From NCBI GenBank assembly GCA_903871935.1, contig CAIQIQ010000069.1, forward strand, positions 1 to 64,000: a stretch of DNA of 64,000 nucleotides, read 5' to 3'. The stretch is from an uncultured Phycisphaerales bacterium (GTDB lineage Bacteria; Planctomycetota; Phycisphaerae; Tepidisphaerales; Tepidisphaeraceae). Below are positions 43,613 to 52,723 of this stretch, piece by piece. A program made the position numbers and the translations under genes. Position 1 is the first letter of the stretch. Each line of letters starts with the position of its first letter. The notes under the pieces are model-generated. The model worked only from the letters and a program-made list of their open reading frames with translations, was not told the DNA's origin and made no database searches.

Positions 43613-45420
43613 GCAGCATCGCCGCTATGCCCAATCTGCAGACCAGCGGGACCGTATCGCTGGCTCAACTGGGCGCCATCCTCAAGCCATGGCGCGGCGT
43701 GCTTGCCTGCGTCGTCACAGCGGTGATGCTGGGCGCAGCGCTGGAAATGGCTCCCCCGTTGATCATCCGCAAGGTGATTGACGCTCACGTGACGGTGAGC
43801 GATCCCTCCGGTTTGTTTCTCCTGGCAATGCTCTACCTGGGCGCGATCGCCGCCGGGAATCTGCTCTCGTTTGCCAGCCAGTACCTAACCGCTCTGGCCG
43901 CCCAGGGCGCGCTGCACGATTTGCGCGTTCGCCTTTTCGGCCACCTTCTGCGTTTGCCCTCGCGATACCATGACGAACACGCCGTGGGCGATTCCATCAG
44001 CCGTTGCACGGCGGACGTTGACACCGTCAATACACTGTTCTCCGCGGGCGTATCCAGTCTGGCGACCGATCTGGTTCGTGTCGTCGCTGTCATCGCTGCC
44101 ATGGTCTACCTGAGCCCGTGGCTCACGCTTGTGGCGCTGTTGGTGATGCCGCCGCTGGCCTTTATCACCCGGCGGTTCCAGGTGCGCGTGCGGCAGGCCG
44201 AGCGCGACACGCGAGCGGCCACGGGCGTGCTCAACACGCATCTTCAGGAGACGCTTTCCGGCGCTGAAGTCATCCGCGCGTTTGGACGCGATGCCGTGTT
44301 TGTACGCCGTTTCCGACTGGCCCTGCACGCATTGCTGCGCGTCTCCAACCGCAGCAACCTCTACGCATCGCTCTATTCGCCATCCACGGCAATCCTGTCA
44401 TCGCTGACGACGGCCGGTCTGCTGTGGCTCGGTGCCAGCCGCCTGCATTCCACCTGGGGCGTTTCCATAGGAACTCTGACCGCGTTTGTGCTGCTCTTTC
44501 AGCGTTTCTTCAAGCCTATCACGGCCCTCGGTGATGAATGGCAAACCGTCCAGGCGTCCATCGCTGGCGCCGAGCGTATCTTTCAGGTGCTCTCACTGCC
44601 CGCCGATCAGCACACCGCTTTCGCCTCACCGGCAACCCACACGCCCGATGGATCGACCTCCAGCGCCATCGTCGCCCAGTGCCTGACGTTTGGCTATCTG
44701 CCGCAGCGGCCGATCCTTCACGATCTCTCTTTCTGCTTCCGCGACGGCGAGCACGTTGTGATCGTCGGACGCTCCGGCGCGGGCAAGACGACGCTGGCGC
44801 AGCTTGCCTGCGGGCTATACACACCCTGGTCCGGGCAGATCATCGTGGCCGGTCTCGACCCGCGCCGACTCAGTGATGATGATCGGCGCGGCGTGATCGG
44901 CGTCGTCCCGCAGACGGTGCAACTCTTCAGCAGCAGTGTGCGCGAAAACCTTGTCATGGCCGATCCGGCCGTGAGCGATGCCGATGTTGCATGGGCCGCC
45001 AACCTGACCGGCCTGGCGCAGATCGTAGCTGGTCTGCCCGATGGGTATGACGCGGTGATCCGCGGTTCCGGCCGGAGCAGCGGTCTGCAACTCTCCGCCG
45101 GTCAGCGGCAACTGGTCGCCCTCACTCGGGCTCTGATCCGTCGGCCGCGCGTTCTGATCATGGATGAGGCCAACTCCGCCATCGACAGTGCCAGTGAACA
45201 GCAGCTTCGTCTCGCCATCCGCGAAACCACGCGCCAGGCATCCTGCTGTGTGGTCAGCATCGCCCACCGCCTGGCCGCCGCCCGGGATGCCGATCGCGTT
45301 GTGGTCCTTGATGCCGGCCGCATTGTCGAGCAAGGCCCGCCCGACCAACTCATCGCCGGCGGCGGCCTCTTCGCCGGCCTCCTGGAACTCGAAGCCTCCG
45401 GTTGGGATTGGGAGCAGTAG
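43609..45420 (+). CDS. ABC transporter, fused permease/ATPase, subunit B
   Basis: A 603-residue half-transporter with six membrane helices and a C-terminal ATPase. Walker A is GRSGAGKT, the signature is LSAGQRQLVALTRA (Ala in place of the first Gly of SGGQ) and Walker B with the catalytic glutamate is VLIMDEANSAID. The glutamate-bearing Walker B here and the degenerate one in subunit A fit an asymmetric heterodimer. The GTG start overlaps the stop of subunit A (GTGA), so translation is coupled. It converges on a glycosidase-like gene. Confidence 0.9.
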   Translation: MSSIAAMPNLQTSGTVSLAQLGAILKPWRGVLACVVTAVMLGAALEMAPPLIIRKVIDAHVTVSDPSGLFLLAMLYLGAIAAGNLLSFASQYLTALAAQGALHDLRVRLFGHLLRLPSRYHDEHAVGDSISRCTADVDTVNTLFSAGVSSLATDLVRVVAVIAAMVYLSPWLTLVALLVMPPLAFITRRFQVRVRQAERDTRAATGVLNTHLQETLSGAEVIRAFGRDAVFVRRFRLALHALLRVSNRSNLYASLYSPSTAILSSLTTAGLLWLGASRLHSTWGVSIGTLTAFVLLFQRFFKPITALGDEWQTVQASIAGAERIFQVLSLPADQHTAFASPATHTPDGSTSSAIVAQCLTFGYLPQRPILHDLSFCFRDGEHVVIVGRSGAGKTTLAQLACGLYTPWSGQIIVAGLDPRRLSDDDRRGVIGVVPQTVQLFSSSVRENLVMADPAVSDADVAWAANLTGLAQIVAGLPDGYDAVIRGSGRSSGLQLSAGQRQLVALTRALIRRPRVLIMDEANSAIDSASEQQLRLAIRETTRQASCCVVSIAHRLAAARDADRVVVLDAGRIVEQGPPDQLIAGGGLFAGLLELEASGWDWEQ

Positions 45421-45467
45421 GCCCAGGGGCCAATTCAGGTGCATCGCCGCAGCCTGCCCCGATCGCG

Positions 45468-47507
45468 TCAATACTCGAACATCACCACCTGATGGCAGGT
45501 TACACGAGGCACCATTGCGCTCAGGGCGCCCGCGGTCCTGGTTGGGCGTAGCGACTTGCGATTCAGCGGCAGACTGACGCGCCTGATCTTCTGCGGCACG
45601 CGCAGTGTCACCTTGACATCGCGCAGTTCCGGCATGTCCTCGATGACCAGGCACCGGCCGCGCTGCAGCGGCGGGGCGTAGAGCAGGTGCACACAGTAGC
45701 GGCGTTTGTCCGGCTGATGGGCGACGACAACCCGGCCGGCCGATGGCAGCGCGGCCTGCACGGTCGGCTTCGTATGCAGTCGACGCAGCACGTTGAGCAG
45801 CAGGTCGCGGTGATAGCGCGCCCCGTGATCGCGATAAAGCTTGCCCCACGGGTGGGCCATGAAGATGACCTTGCCCTTCTGGATCACGCCCGCATGCGGG
45901 GCATCGGCCATCTGGTAGGGCGTATTCATGTGCGAGCAGTAGTGTCCATAGGTGCGATCAAAGTACGGCTCGCGGATCGCCGCCAGTTTTGTCGTCCCCT
46001 TGCGCGGGCGTACGCGGATACCGGCGGTGTAGGACAGGACCGGTGAGGGACAATCAGGCTCGAGGCCCTTGGAGATCTGCTTGCCGGCCACGATGTAGTC
46101 CATCTGGAAACTTGCCGGCCCGATATACTTGGCTCCGATATCGACGGCGAGCTGTTCCTCACCAGCCAGCAGGGCACTCTCGCCCAAAACCAGCAGACAG
46201 CCACCACGGGCAACATATGCGCTGATGCGCTTCGCCGATTCGCTATCCAGGCAGCGCCTTCCCGGCAGGATGATCGTCTGATAGCGCGACAGGTCGCTCG
46301 TAGCGCCGGCGATCTCGTAATCCAGACCGGCCTCCATGAGCATATTCGCTACCCCTTGTTCGTGGTCCAGGTCGCCACCGCGGTATTCGGCCGATGCGCC
46401 CGGGTCCACATAGATCGCCAGCGTCGAAAATGGCCGGCTCGGCAACCCATATTGCTCAATCTTCTGTACATAGGCATAGGCTTTGCCGACGTTGGCATAG
46501 GTACCCATGTCCATCTCGCCGCAGGGGTGCAGTTGGTCGCCAAACGAGCAGGCAGCGCCGTAAGCGATCATGCAGGCGGCCTCGAACTTGATGGCATCGG
46601 GATGCTTGAAGCCGCCGAACTCTCCCCACGACGTGTGGAACTTGCCCGACATCGCCATCACGTGCTTGGGAGGGTTATCGAGCGTAGCAAAGTACTTCGC
46701 ACGCGGCATGAACTTGTCGTAACCGCCCCAGGTGGTGGGCAGATCCTCAAGCTCATAATGCGTCTGCAGTGCGAGCAGTTCGGGCGGCGTATCCTGATGG
46801 GCCCGGCCATTGAAGAACACGCTGGCATTGGGGAACTTTGCGTGGATCACCCGGCGGCAGTCTTCAAAAAGGCGCTTCCAGACACCGGTGTAGAACATCG
46901 TCGCCGCTGCCACGTTTGCGGGCGAATCGCCAATGGTGATCCCGGCCGCGGTCATGTCGGCCCGGCACTTGTCGCAGTAGCACCTGGGGAAGAAACAGAT
47001 GTCATAAAAGAAGCCGTCAACGTGGTAGCTGTCAACGATCTCCTGCGTCTGCGCGATAACCAGATCGCGATAGCCGGTGTTGACGCACAGATTCTTCCAA
47101 GAGTAGTTAGGCTTGGGCGTTTCGGGCGTCGCCTTGGGGTCAAAGCTGATCGCAGCCAATGAGCCATCGAGGTTGTGGCAGCACCATTCGGGATGCCGCT
47201 GGGCGTCCGTTGCCGACCATCCGACGGTGAAATAGATCGGGCAGCGCACGCCGATCTCGCGACAGGCTTCGATCTGCTGGCCGAGCAGGTCGATCTTCAG
47301 CGTGGGATGCTTCTGGCCAGCCCTGGTTGGATAGTAGCTCCAGGAATGGTGGCACTTGGCAAAGAGCGTGATGTGATTGACCCGGCCGAGTTTAAGCGCC
47401 CGCTGAAACTGCGCCTTGCTGAATCGCGATCCTACGCCCGGGATCAGTTCTGAGGTATGGAAGTCCAGATGTACATGCCGCGCCGGCCAGTTTCCGATAT
47501 TGCTCAT
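45468..47507 (-). CDS. Alpha-fucosidase/beta-galactosidase-like glycosidase (GHL6-type)
   Basis: A 679-residue protein with an N-terminal TIM barrel and a middle domain like the beta-galactosidase trimerisation domain (about 370-550, with YQTIILPGRRCLD and YVARGGCLLVLGESALL). A C-terminal beta domain ends the protein. YHVDGFFYDICFFPRCYCDKC is a conserved stretch of this group, with an Asp in the usual nucleophile position and cysteines that may bind metal. There is no signal peptide. ATG 47507 is supported by AGGAAGG upstream; the frame extends to 47561 without support. Confidence 0.8.
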   Translation of the reverse strand: MSNIGNWPARHVHLDFHTSELIPGVGSRFSKAQFQRALKLGRVNHITLFAKCHHSWSYYPTRAGQKHPTLKIDLLGQQIEACREIGVRCPIYFTVGWSATDAQRHPEWCCHNLDGSLAAISFDPKATPETPKPNYSWKNLCVNTGYRDLVIAQTQEIVDSYHVDGFFYDICFFPRCYCDKCRADMTAAGITIGDSPANVAAATMFYTGVWKRLFEDCRRVIHAKFPNASVFFNGRAHQDTPPELLALQTHYELEDLPTTWGGYDKFMPRAKYFATLDNPPKHVMAMSGKFHTSWGEFGGFKHPDAIKFEAACMIAYGAACSFGDQLHPCGEMDMGTYANVGKAYAYVQKIEQYGLPSRPFSTLAIYVDPGASAEYRGGDLDHEQGVANMLMEAGLDYEIAGATSDLSRYQTIILPGRRCLDSESAKRISAYVARGGCLLVLGESALLAGEEQLAVDIGAKYIGPASFQMDYIVAGKQISKGLEPDCPSPVLSYTAGIRVRPRKGTTKLAAIREPYFDRTYGHYCSHMNTPYQMADAPHAGVIQKGKVIFMAHPWGKLYRDHGARYHRDLLLNVLRRLHTKPTVQAALPSAGRVVVAHQPDKRRYCVHLLYAPPLQRGRCLVIEDMPELRDVKVTLRVPQKIRRVSLPLNRKSLRPTRTAGALSAMVPRVTCHQVVMFEY

Positions 47508-47633
47508 TGCCACCTTCCTGAAGTATTGACTGGGCACCAACGCTAGCACGCCACAGCCCACTTGCCAACGATCGGGTGCCGCAGCTCTATGGCAAGGATG
47601 CCCCGATGGTTAGAGTGGTACGGGAGATCAATC

Positions 47634-48860
47634 ATGGTAGCCAACATCAACCCAATCGTGATCACTACGCTGGTACTCGCGGCAACTTCGTTTGGCGTAG
47701 GGAGTGCTTCTGCACAACCCGCAGGCAACAACTCGCCGACTCGAGAGATATCCCGCGCGGACCTGCTCGACCGCATCTACGGCGGCTGGGCCGGGATGTT
47801 GATCGGCGGCATCGAGGGTCTGGCCCACGAGTTCAAATACAATGAGCAGCCGCGCGGTACTCTTCCCGAGTTTGCCTTCCTTCCGGATGGCGCCCGCACC
47901 GATGATGACAATGACTTTGAGTGGACGCACCTGTGGTTCATGGACAAGGAGGGTGTGCTCAAGCTGCCATACTCGCGCATCGTTGAGATCTGGAAGGCGA
48001 ACATGAACTCGGGCATTTGGGTCGCCAACAAACGAGCACGCGAGTTGATGGATGACGGCGTGGTGCCACCCGAGACAGGCAGCGTCGCGCGCAACCCACA
48101 TGCCTGGTACAACCTTTCCGGCCAATTCTGTGTGGAATCCTACGGCCTGGTTGCGCCGGGCATGCCGCAGGCGGCGGCCGATATCGGTCTGCACTACGCG
48201 CATATCGCGGTTTCCGAGGAACCGCTGCAGGCCACGCAATACTGGACCAGCCTCATTAGCCTCTGCGCATTCCACGAGGGCACGATCGAGGATGCCATGC
48301 AACTGGCCCTGGCTGCTGTCGACAAGAGAAGCTGCATGGCCGAGGTGGTATCCGATGCCCGCAAGATGTTTCACGCTCACCCCGAGGATTGGAAAGCCGC
48401 TCGTCAGGAGTTCGATCGGAAATGGCGCCTTGAGCGCAAGTGGAACGGCAACTCCACACCCGTCAATGGCGGCATGGTCTGTCTGGCGCTGCTGTATGGC
48501 AAGGACGATGTTTACCGCACTCTCCAGTATGCGATGGCATTGGGGCACGATGCCGACTGCAACGCCGCCACCGCCGGAACTGTCGTGGGTGTGCGCGCGG
48601 GCTTTGGGCGAGTTGCCGCGCTGCCGCAATTCAAGATGCCCGACTACTTCCTCAACAAGACTCGCCCGCAGTTGCCAGCGGAGTGCAAAGTCAGCGAGCA
48701 GGCGCAAATGCTGCTGCGCGTGGCCGAGCGGGTCATCCTCGCCAACGGCGGCCGGCGGATCACCATCGGCGGCCAACCCGGGTACCGCATTCAACTGCAG
48801 TCTCCGAAATTGCTCGAACCGCTTCCCGAGACGGTTCATGGGCCAGGCTCAGCGCCCTAA
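47634..48860 (+). CDS. Exported ADP-ribosylglycohydrolase-fold protein
   Basis: A 408-residue protein with a signal peptide (ANINPIVITTLVLAATSFGV, cleavage near SAQ). The rest matches the ADP-ribosylglycohydrolase superfamily: RIYGGWAGMLIGGIEG at the start, RTDDDNDFEW for the first metal pair, and ALGHDADCNAATAGTVVG for the second. Classical members remove ADP-ribose from proteins in the cytosol; an exported one must act on something else, perhaps a glycan or nucleoside. GGAGAT precedes ATG 47634. The PQQ-type propeller gene follows on the same strand. Confidence 0.85.
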   Translation: MVANINPIVITTLVLAATSFGVGSASAQPAGNNSPTREISRADLLDRIYGGWAGMLIGGIEGLAHEFKYNEQPRGTLPEFAFLPDGARTDDDNDFEWTHLWFMDKEGVLKLPYSRIVEIWKANMNSGIWVANKRARELMDDGVVPPETGSVARNPHAWYNLSGQFCVESYGLVAPGMPQAAADIGLHYAHIAVSEEPLQATQYWTSLISLCAFHEGTIEDAMQLALAAVDKRSCMAEVVSDARKMFHAHPEDWKAARQEFDRKWRLERKWNGNSTPVNGGMVCLALLYGKDDVYRTLQYAMALGHDADCNAATAGTVVGVRAGFGRVAALPQFKMPDYFLNKTRPQLPAECKVSEQAQMLLRVAERVILANGGRRITIGGQPGYRIQLQSPKLLEPLPETVHGPGSAP

Positions 48861-48918
48861 AGCAAGTGGAATCGGACTGCCGATCAGGTAGAGTCCAGAC
48901 CTCATCGAGGAGAGAACT

Positions 48919-51057
48919 ATGAGATGGCTAGTCGCGGCGGCGGGAATTGCGCTATCGGTCGGTTGCATCACTCAATCCATCGCAGCTCAAGGGGACCAGG
49001 CGCAGCCTGGGTCACCACAGTTCAAGCCTTCGTCGGACCAGCCGGTCGGCTGGCGCGGTGATGGCAGCGGGCGTTTTCCCGCCGCCGACGCGCCGCTCGT
49101 GTGGGGTCGGCAGTCCGTAGCGATCAAGGAACTGGGTTTCCAGGCGAAGAAGCCCAAGCCTGAGGACAAAGGCCAGCCGATGGGCGACGGTGTGATCCGT
49201 GAATGGCTTACCCTCGGGCCGGTCTCCGTCCCCGAAGGCAAGACCGTCAAAGAGGATTTCGGCACCGATGAGGCCAGCCTCGCGCCTGACCAAGGAGACA
49301 AGTCTGGCGATCTGGAGTGGAAGGCGGCGAGACTCGATACGTCGTATCTGAGCTTCTGGGCGATGTACAAAGAGTCGCTGAAAGACCCCAAGGGTCATGT
49401 TGCCTATGCCCATACGTGGGTCTACTCCGCCGAAGGCAAGCCCGTCTACGTGAATGTCATGTTCAGCGGCACGAGCAAGATCTGGCTCAATGGCAAGGAT
49501 TTGGGCACTAAGGATCGACCCAGCTTTGACGCCAATGGATCGCACGTGAAATTGGCCCTCGTAAAGGGCTGGAACCGCATCCTGTTGCGCGTTTCTCCGT
49601 TGGCGGACCTGGCCTGGCCCAAGGGGATCAATCAGTGGCACTTTAACAACGCGCTCTTCGGCACCGAGAAGGATGAGTACCAGAGCCAGAACATCCTGTG
49701 GTCTACACCCATGCCCGATAATGGTCCGGGCGTGGGCTCGCCGATACTCGTGGGCGACAAGCTGCTGGCGCTTGTTGAGGCGGGCGACCTGGTCTGCATC
49801 GATGCCAAGGATGGCAAGGTTCTGTGGGCGCGATCAAGCACCTTTGCCGAGGCGGCCACGCCCGAAGAGCGGACGAAGAATCCCCAGATCTTCGTCGAGG
49901 TCGATCCGATGGTGGTCAAGGTGCAGGCGGCGATGCAGGCGTACTGCGATGCGCCGGCGAAGTATGCCGCGGACGCCAAGGTGCGCAATGAGCGCATGGA
50001 CCTGGAGCGGAAGATCAACAAGCTGGTGCAGGATGTGGATCGTGAGAAGTACGAGGGCCAAAGCGGCAGCGAGGCCGGGGAATCGGCGAGCACTCCCGTC
50101 AGCGATGGCCAGAATGTCTGGGCGGTCTATGGCAGCGGCGTGGTCGCCTGCTTCGATCTGGAGGGCAACCGCAAATGGACGACCGTTATCCCGATCAAAC
50201 ACAGTGAGCACGGATACTGTTCCACACCTTGCCTGGTTGATGGCAAGCTTGTGGTGAAGTCCTCGGGCTATCTCGGGGCCGTCGCCCTCGATGCCAAAAC
50301 GGGTGCTGTGGTCACGCCCATGCCCCTGTGGAAGACCAAGGGGCTGAATATGTACTCCTCACCTTTGCCGGTTTCGGTTGGCAAAGAGAAGCTGATCGTC
50401 CAATCCTTCGCCGTCATCAACCAACTGAGCGATGGCAAGGTGGTGTCCAAGACCTTTACTCCTCCCTACTACAACATCTACGACTACGTTTCGCCCGCTA
50501 TCGAAGGCCGAACCATTTGCAGCAAAGTCCTCGCCAAGGGTGACGGCAATCACCGCTTCGTCTTCCAGACGCTGCCCGATGATATGGCCGACGGTCTGAC
50601 CATGAAGCAGAAGGTGGATGTTGAGTATGATGTCAAAGCTTTCCCCTGCTGGTTCAGCTATGACCACTGCGCTTCGCCCCTTCTATACCAGGGCCTGGCC
50701 TACATCCTGAGCGTCGATGGCGTTCTGACGGTGATCGATTCGGCCACCGGCGAGATCGTCTATCAGAAACTGCTGGACCTGAGCCCCATGATGGTCCACG
50801 GCGGGATTGTTCGAGCTGGATGCTCCAGCAGTCCGACGCTGGCCGGCAAGTACATCTACATCTGGGACAACCAGGGGAGCACCGTCATCATCGAGCCCGG
50901 CCGGCAGTTCAAGCTCGTCGGTCGCAACCGCCTTGAGAACCTCTGGTTCCGGTATGGCCCCGAGCGCAACGAATGCACGACCAGCAACCCCGTGTTCTCC
51001 GGCAGCAAACTCTACTACCGAGGAGAGGTCAATCTGTACTGCATCGGCGCTCAGTAG
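48919..51057 (+). CDS. Secreted PQQ-like beta-propeller repeat protein
   Basis: A 712-residue protein with a signal peptide (MRWLVAAAGIALSVGCITQS, cleavage near IAAQ). Propeller blades of the PQQ-binding-like type begin at about residue 270: KLLALVEAGDLVCIDAKDGKVLWAR, then GVVACFDLEGNRKWTT and LTVIDSATGEIVYQKLLDL. The N-terminal 250 residues contain a beta domain (GKPVYVNVMFSGTSKIWLNG) like those of sugar-binding modules. No dehydrogenase active site is evident, so it is probably a binding protein. GAGGAG precedes ATG 48919. Its stop abuts that of the next convergent gene. Confidence 0.83.
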   Translation: MRWLVAAAGIALSVGCITQSIAAQGDQAQPGSPQFKPSSDQPVGWRGDGSGRFPAADAPLVWGRQSVAIKELGFQAKKPKPEDKGQPMGDGVIREWLTLGPVSVPEGKTVKEDFGTDEASLAPDQGDKSGDLEWKAARLDTSYLSFWAMYKESLKDPKGHVAYAHTWVYSAEGKPVYVNVMFSGTSKIWLNGKDLGTKDRPSFDANGSHVKLALVKGWNRILLRVSPLADLAWPKGINQWHFNNALFGTEKDEYQSQNILWSTPMPDNGPGVGSPILVGDKLLALVEAGDLVCIDAKDGKVLWARSSTFAEAATPEERTKNPQIFVEVDPMVVKVQAAMQAYCDAPAKYAADAKVRNERMDLERKINKLVQDVDREKYEGQSGSEAGESASTPVSDGQNVWAVYGSGVVACFDLEGNRKWTTVIPIKHSEHGYCSTPCLVDGKLVVKSSGYLGAVALDAKTGAVVTPMPLWKTKGLNMYSSPLPVSVGKEKLIVQSFAVINQLSDGKVVSKTFTPPYYNIYDYVSPAIEGRTICSKVLAKGDGNHRFVFQTLPDDMADGLTMKQKVDVEYDVKAFPCWFSYDHCASPLLYQGLAYILSVDGVLTVIDSATGEIVYQKLLDLSPMMVHGGIVRAGCSSSPTLAGKYIYIWDNQGSTVIIEPGRQFKLVGRNRLENLWFRYGPERNECTTSNPVFSGSKLYYRGEVNLYCIGAQ

Positions 51058-51930
51058 CTATTTGACCAGCGATTCAAGGAACAGGCATGCCTTGCGCGCC
51101 TCGGCATCAACCGCTGCGCGATCGCCGGTATTGAGACACTCAACGATCAGCGGGCCACCTGCAAAGCCTCCCTGGCGAAGTCGGGCCATGACCTTGGGGA
51201 AATCCACCATCCCGGTACCCGGTGTAACGTCCACTGACTTGGGCATGCGGAAATCCTTCACGCACATTCCCACCACCAGGCCATCGACATCGGCCGCGTC
51301 GACCACGGGGTCGAGTTTCCCATCAGAGTAGTAGTAGATGTTGCCCGGGTCGTAGCAGATGCCAAAGTTCTTGTGGCCCACTTTCTGGATGAGCGATCGG
51401 CAATCTTTGCCGGTGGAATTGAACGGCCCATGCGGCTTGACCGAGATTCCCACCCCTTTTGCGGCGGCGTAGTCACAGCACTCTGCAACCACTTTGTAAT
51501 AGCTGTCCTGCAGTTCCGCCGCCCACATGCCGGCCAGCAGCAGGCTGGGGCTGCCGCAACTCTCAGTGTTGTCGATCAGCCGCCTCATGCCGGCAATTCC
51601 TTGCGCGATAGACTCCTTCACTTCAACGCCGCTGCCAAAGACGGTTGCGATCGCCAGTCCTCGCGACTTTGCCTCCGCTCCAATGGCCGTCGCCTGCTCT
51701 GGGGTCATTTCCGGTGTGACGATCGTAGCCGAGTTGGCCGTCATCAGGCCGGCATACTTGAAGCCCGCCCCGGCAATCCCATCAAACGCCACACGATAGT
51801 CGTGCTGCGCCCACGGCCGCGTGAAACAGCCGATCTTCCACTTCGGCGCCTTGGAGGTTGCAGATGGCGCGACCTGAGGTGCAGTCCTTACAGCGTTACG
51901 AGCCGGTTTGCTGGGCGCGATGGTGCTCAT
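51058..51930 (-). CDS. Sugar phosphate isomerase/epimerase
   Basis: A 290-residue xylose-isomerase-like barrel with a 30-residue Ala/Pro/Ser-rich N-terminal extension. Metal-binding strands are GISVKPHG, GICYDPGNI and LIVECLN (Glu, Asp and Glu ligands, with His in KPHG). The substrate is unknown. ATG 51930 has no Shine-Dalgarno; a perfect TATAAT ends six bases before it. It follows the phytanoyl-CoA dioxygenase gene by 19 bases. Confidence 0.8.
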   Translation of the reverse strand: MSTIAPSKPARNAVRTAPQVAPSATSKAPKWKIGCFTRPWAQHDYRVAFDGIAGAGFKYAGLMTANSATIVTPEMTPEQATAIGAEAKSRGLAIATVFGSGVEVKESIAQGIAGMRRLIDNTESCGSPSLLLAGMWAAELQDSYYKVVAECCDYAAAKGVGISVKPHGPFNSTGKDCRSLIQKVGHKNFGICYDPGNIYYYSDGKLDPVVDAADVDGLVVGMCVKDFRMPKSVDVTPGTGMVDFPKVMARLRQGGFAGGPLIVECLNTGDRAAVDAEARKACLFLESLVK

Positions 51931-51936
51931 GGACGC

Positions 51937-51942
51937 ATTATA
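51937..51942 (-). promoter_or_regulatory. Candidate -10 element for a leaderless transcript
   Basis: A perfect TATAAT on the minus strand, six bases before the isomerase ATG, squeezed into the 19-base gap after the dioxygenase gene. No -35 match is visible. Confidence 0.45.
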
Positions 51943-51949
51943 CACCGCA

Positions 51950-52693
51950 TCACACTTCCACCACCTCCACTGCCTCGCGTTTGCTCACCTTGCGGAGATC
52001 TCCCGGGTAATATGCGATCGTCAGGCTGCGCCGGGTCGCAGCGCTCTGGTTCCCCGGCGAACCATGCAGGAGCAGTCCATGCATCAGCAGCGCATCCCCG
52101 GCCCGCAGGTCTGCCGTCACCGCGCCAGTGCGGATCGCCTCACTCCATTCTTCCTCGATTCGCTTGATGTTCTGCTCCCACCCCAGACCGATCGGTCCGT
52201 GCGTGTGCGATCCTGGCAGTACCTGTAGCGCCCCGTTGTCAGCGCGAAAATCATCCACCGCCACGATCGCCGTGATGTGATCGTACGTCCCCTCATCCCA
52301 CACCGCCGCATCCTGATGCCACTGGACCGGGGCTGGATTGAATGGCGCCTTGAGCATCAGCATGTTGTGCCGATTCAAACACGCCCATACGGCCGGTGCG
52401 CCCACAACAGCCCGAGCCGCCTCTGCCAGCTTGCCTTTGGCAACCTGCTGAAAGATCCCCCCGCGGTCGATCACCCGATTGAGCCGCCGAAACACCTTGT
52501 TTCCATCCCGATACGCCGCCGGCACCGCCGCCCCGGCCGCTGCGCTGTCCTCCTCAAACAAGATCGGCCCAACTCGTCTCATCACCGCACGATCCACCTC
52601 CTCGCGCAACGCTTTGATCTCCTGTGCGCCTAAGAGCCCTCGCACAAACACGTATCCCTGTTTCGCATACGTTTCTTTCACTGACTGGCTCAT
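51950..52693 (-). CDS. Phytanoyl-CoA dioxygenase family protein
   Basis: A 247-residue non-heme iron, 2-oxoglutarate-dependent oxygenase. The iron ligands are the HxD of QWHQDAA and the distal His in LLLHGSPGNQ; the 2-oxoglutarate-binding Arg lies in ATRRSLT. The family hydroxylates diverse small molecules and is expanded in planctomycetes. AAGGA lies six bases before ATG 52693. It starts 30 bases after the type III PKS gene on the same strand, so it may be the fourth gene of that operon, which is inference. Confidence 0.86.
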   Translation of the reverse strand: MSQSVKETYAKQGYVFVRGLLGAQEIKALREEVDRAVMRRVGPILFEEDSAAAGAAVPAAYRDGNKVFRRLNRVIDRGGIFQQVAKGKLAEAARAVVGAPAVWACLNRHNMLMLKAPFNPAPVQWHQDAAVWDEGTYDHITAIVAVDDFRADNGALQVLPGSHTHGPIGLGWEQNIKRIEEEWSEAIRTGAVTADLRAGDALLMHGLLLHGSPGNQSAATRRSLTIAYYPGDLRKVSKREAVEVVEV

Positions 52694-52723
52694 CGTGTTC
52701 CTTTCTGGCTTGTCCGCTCTGCA

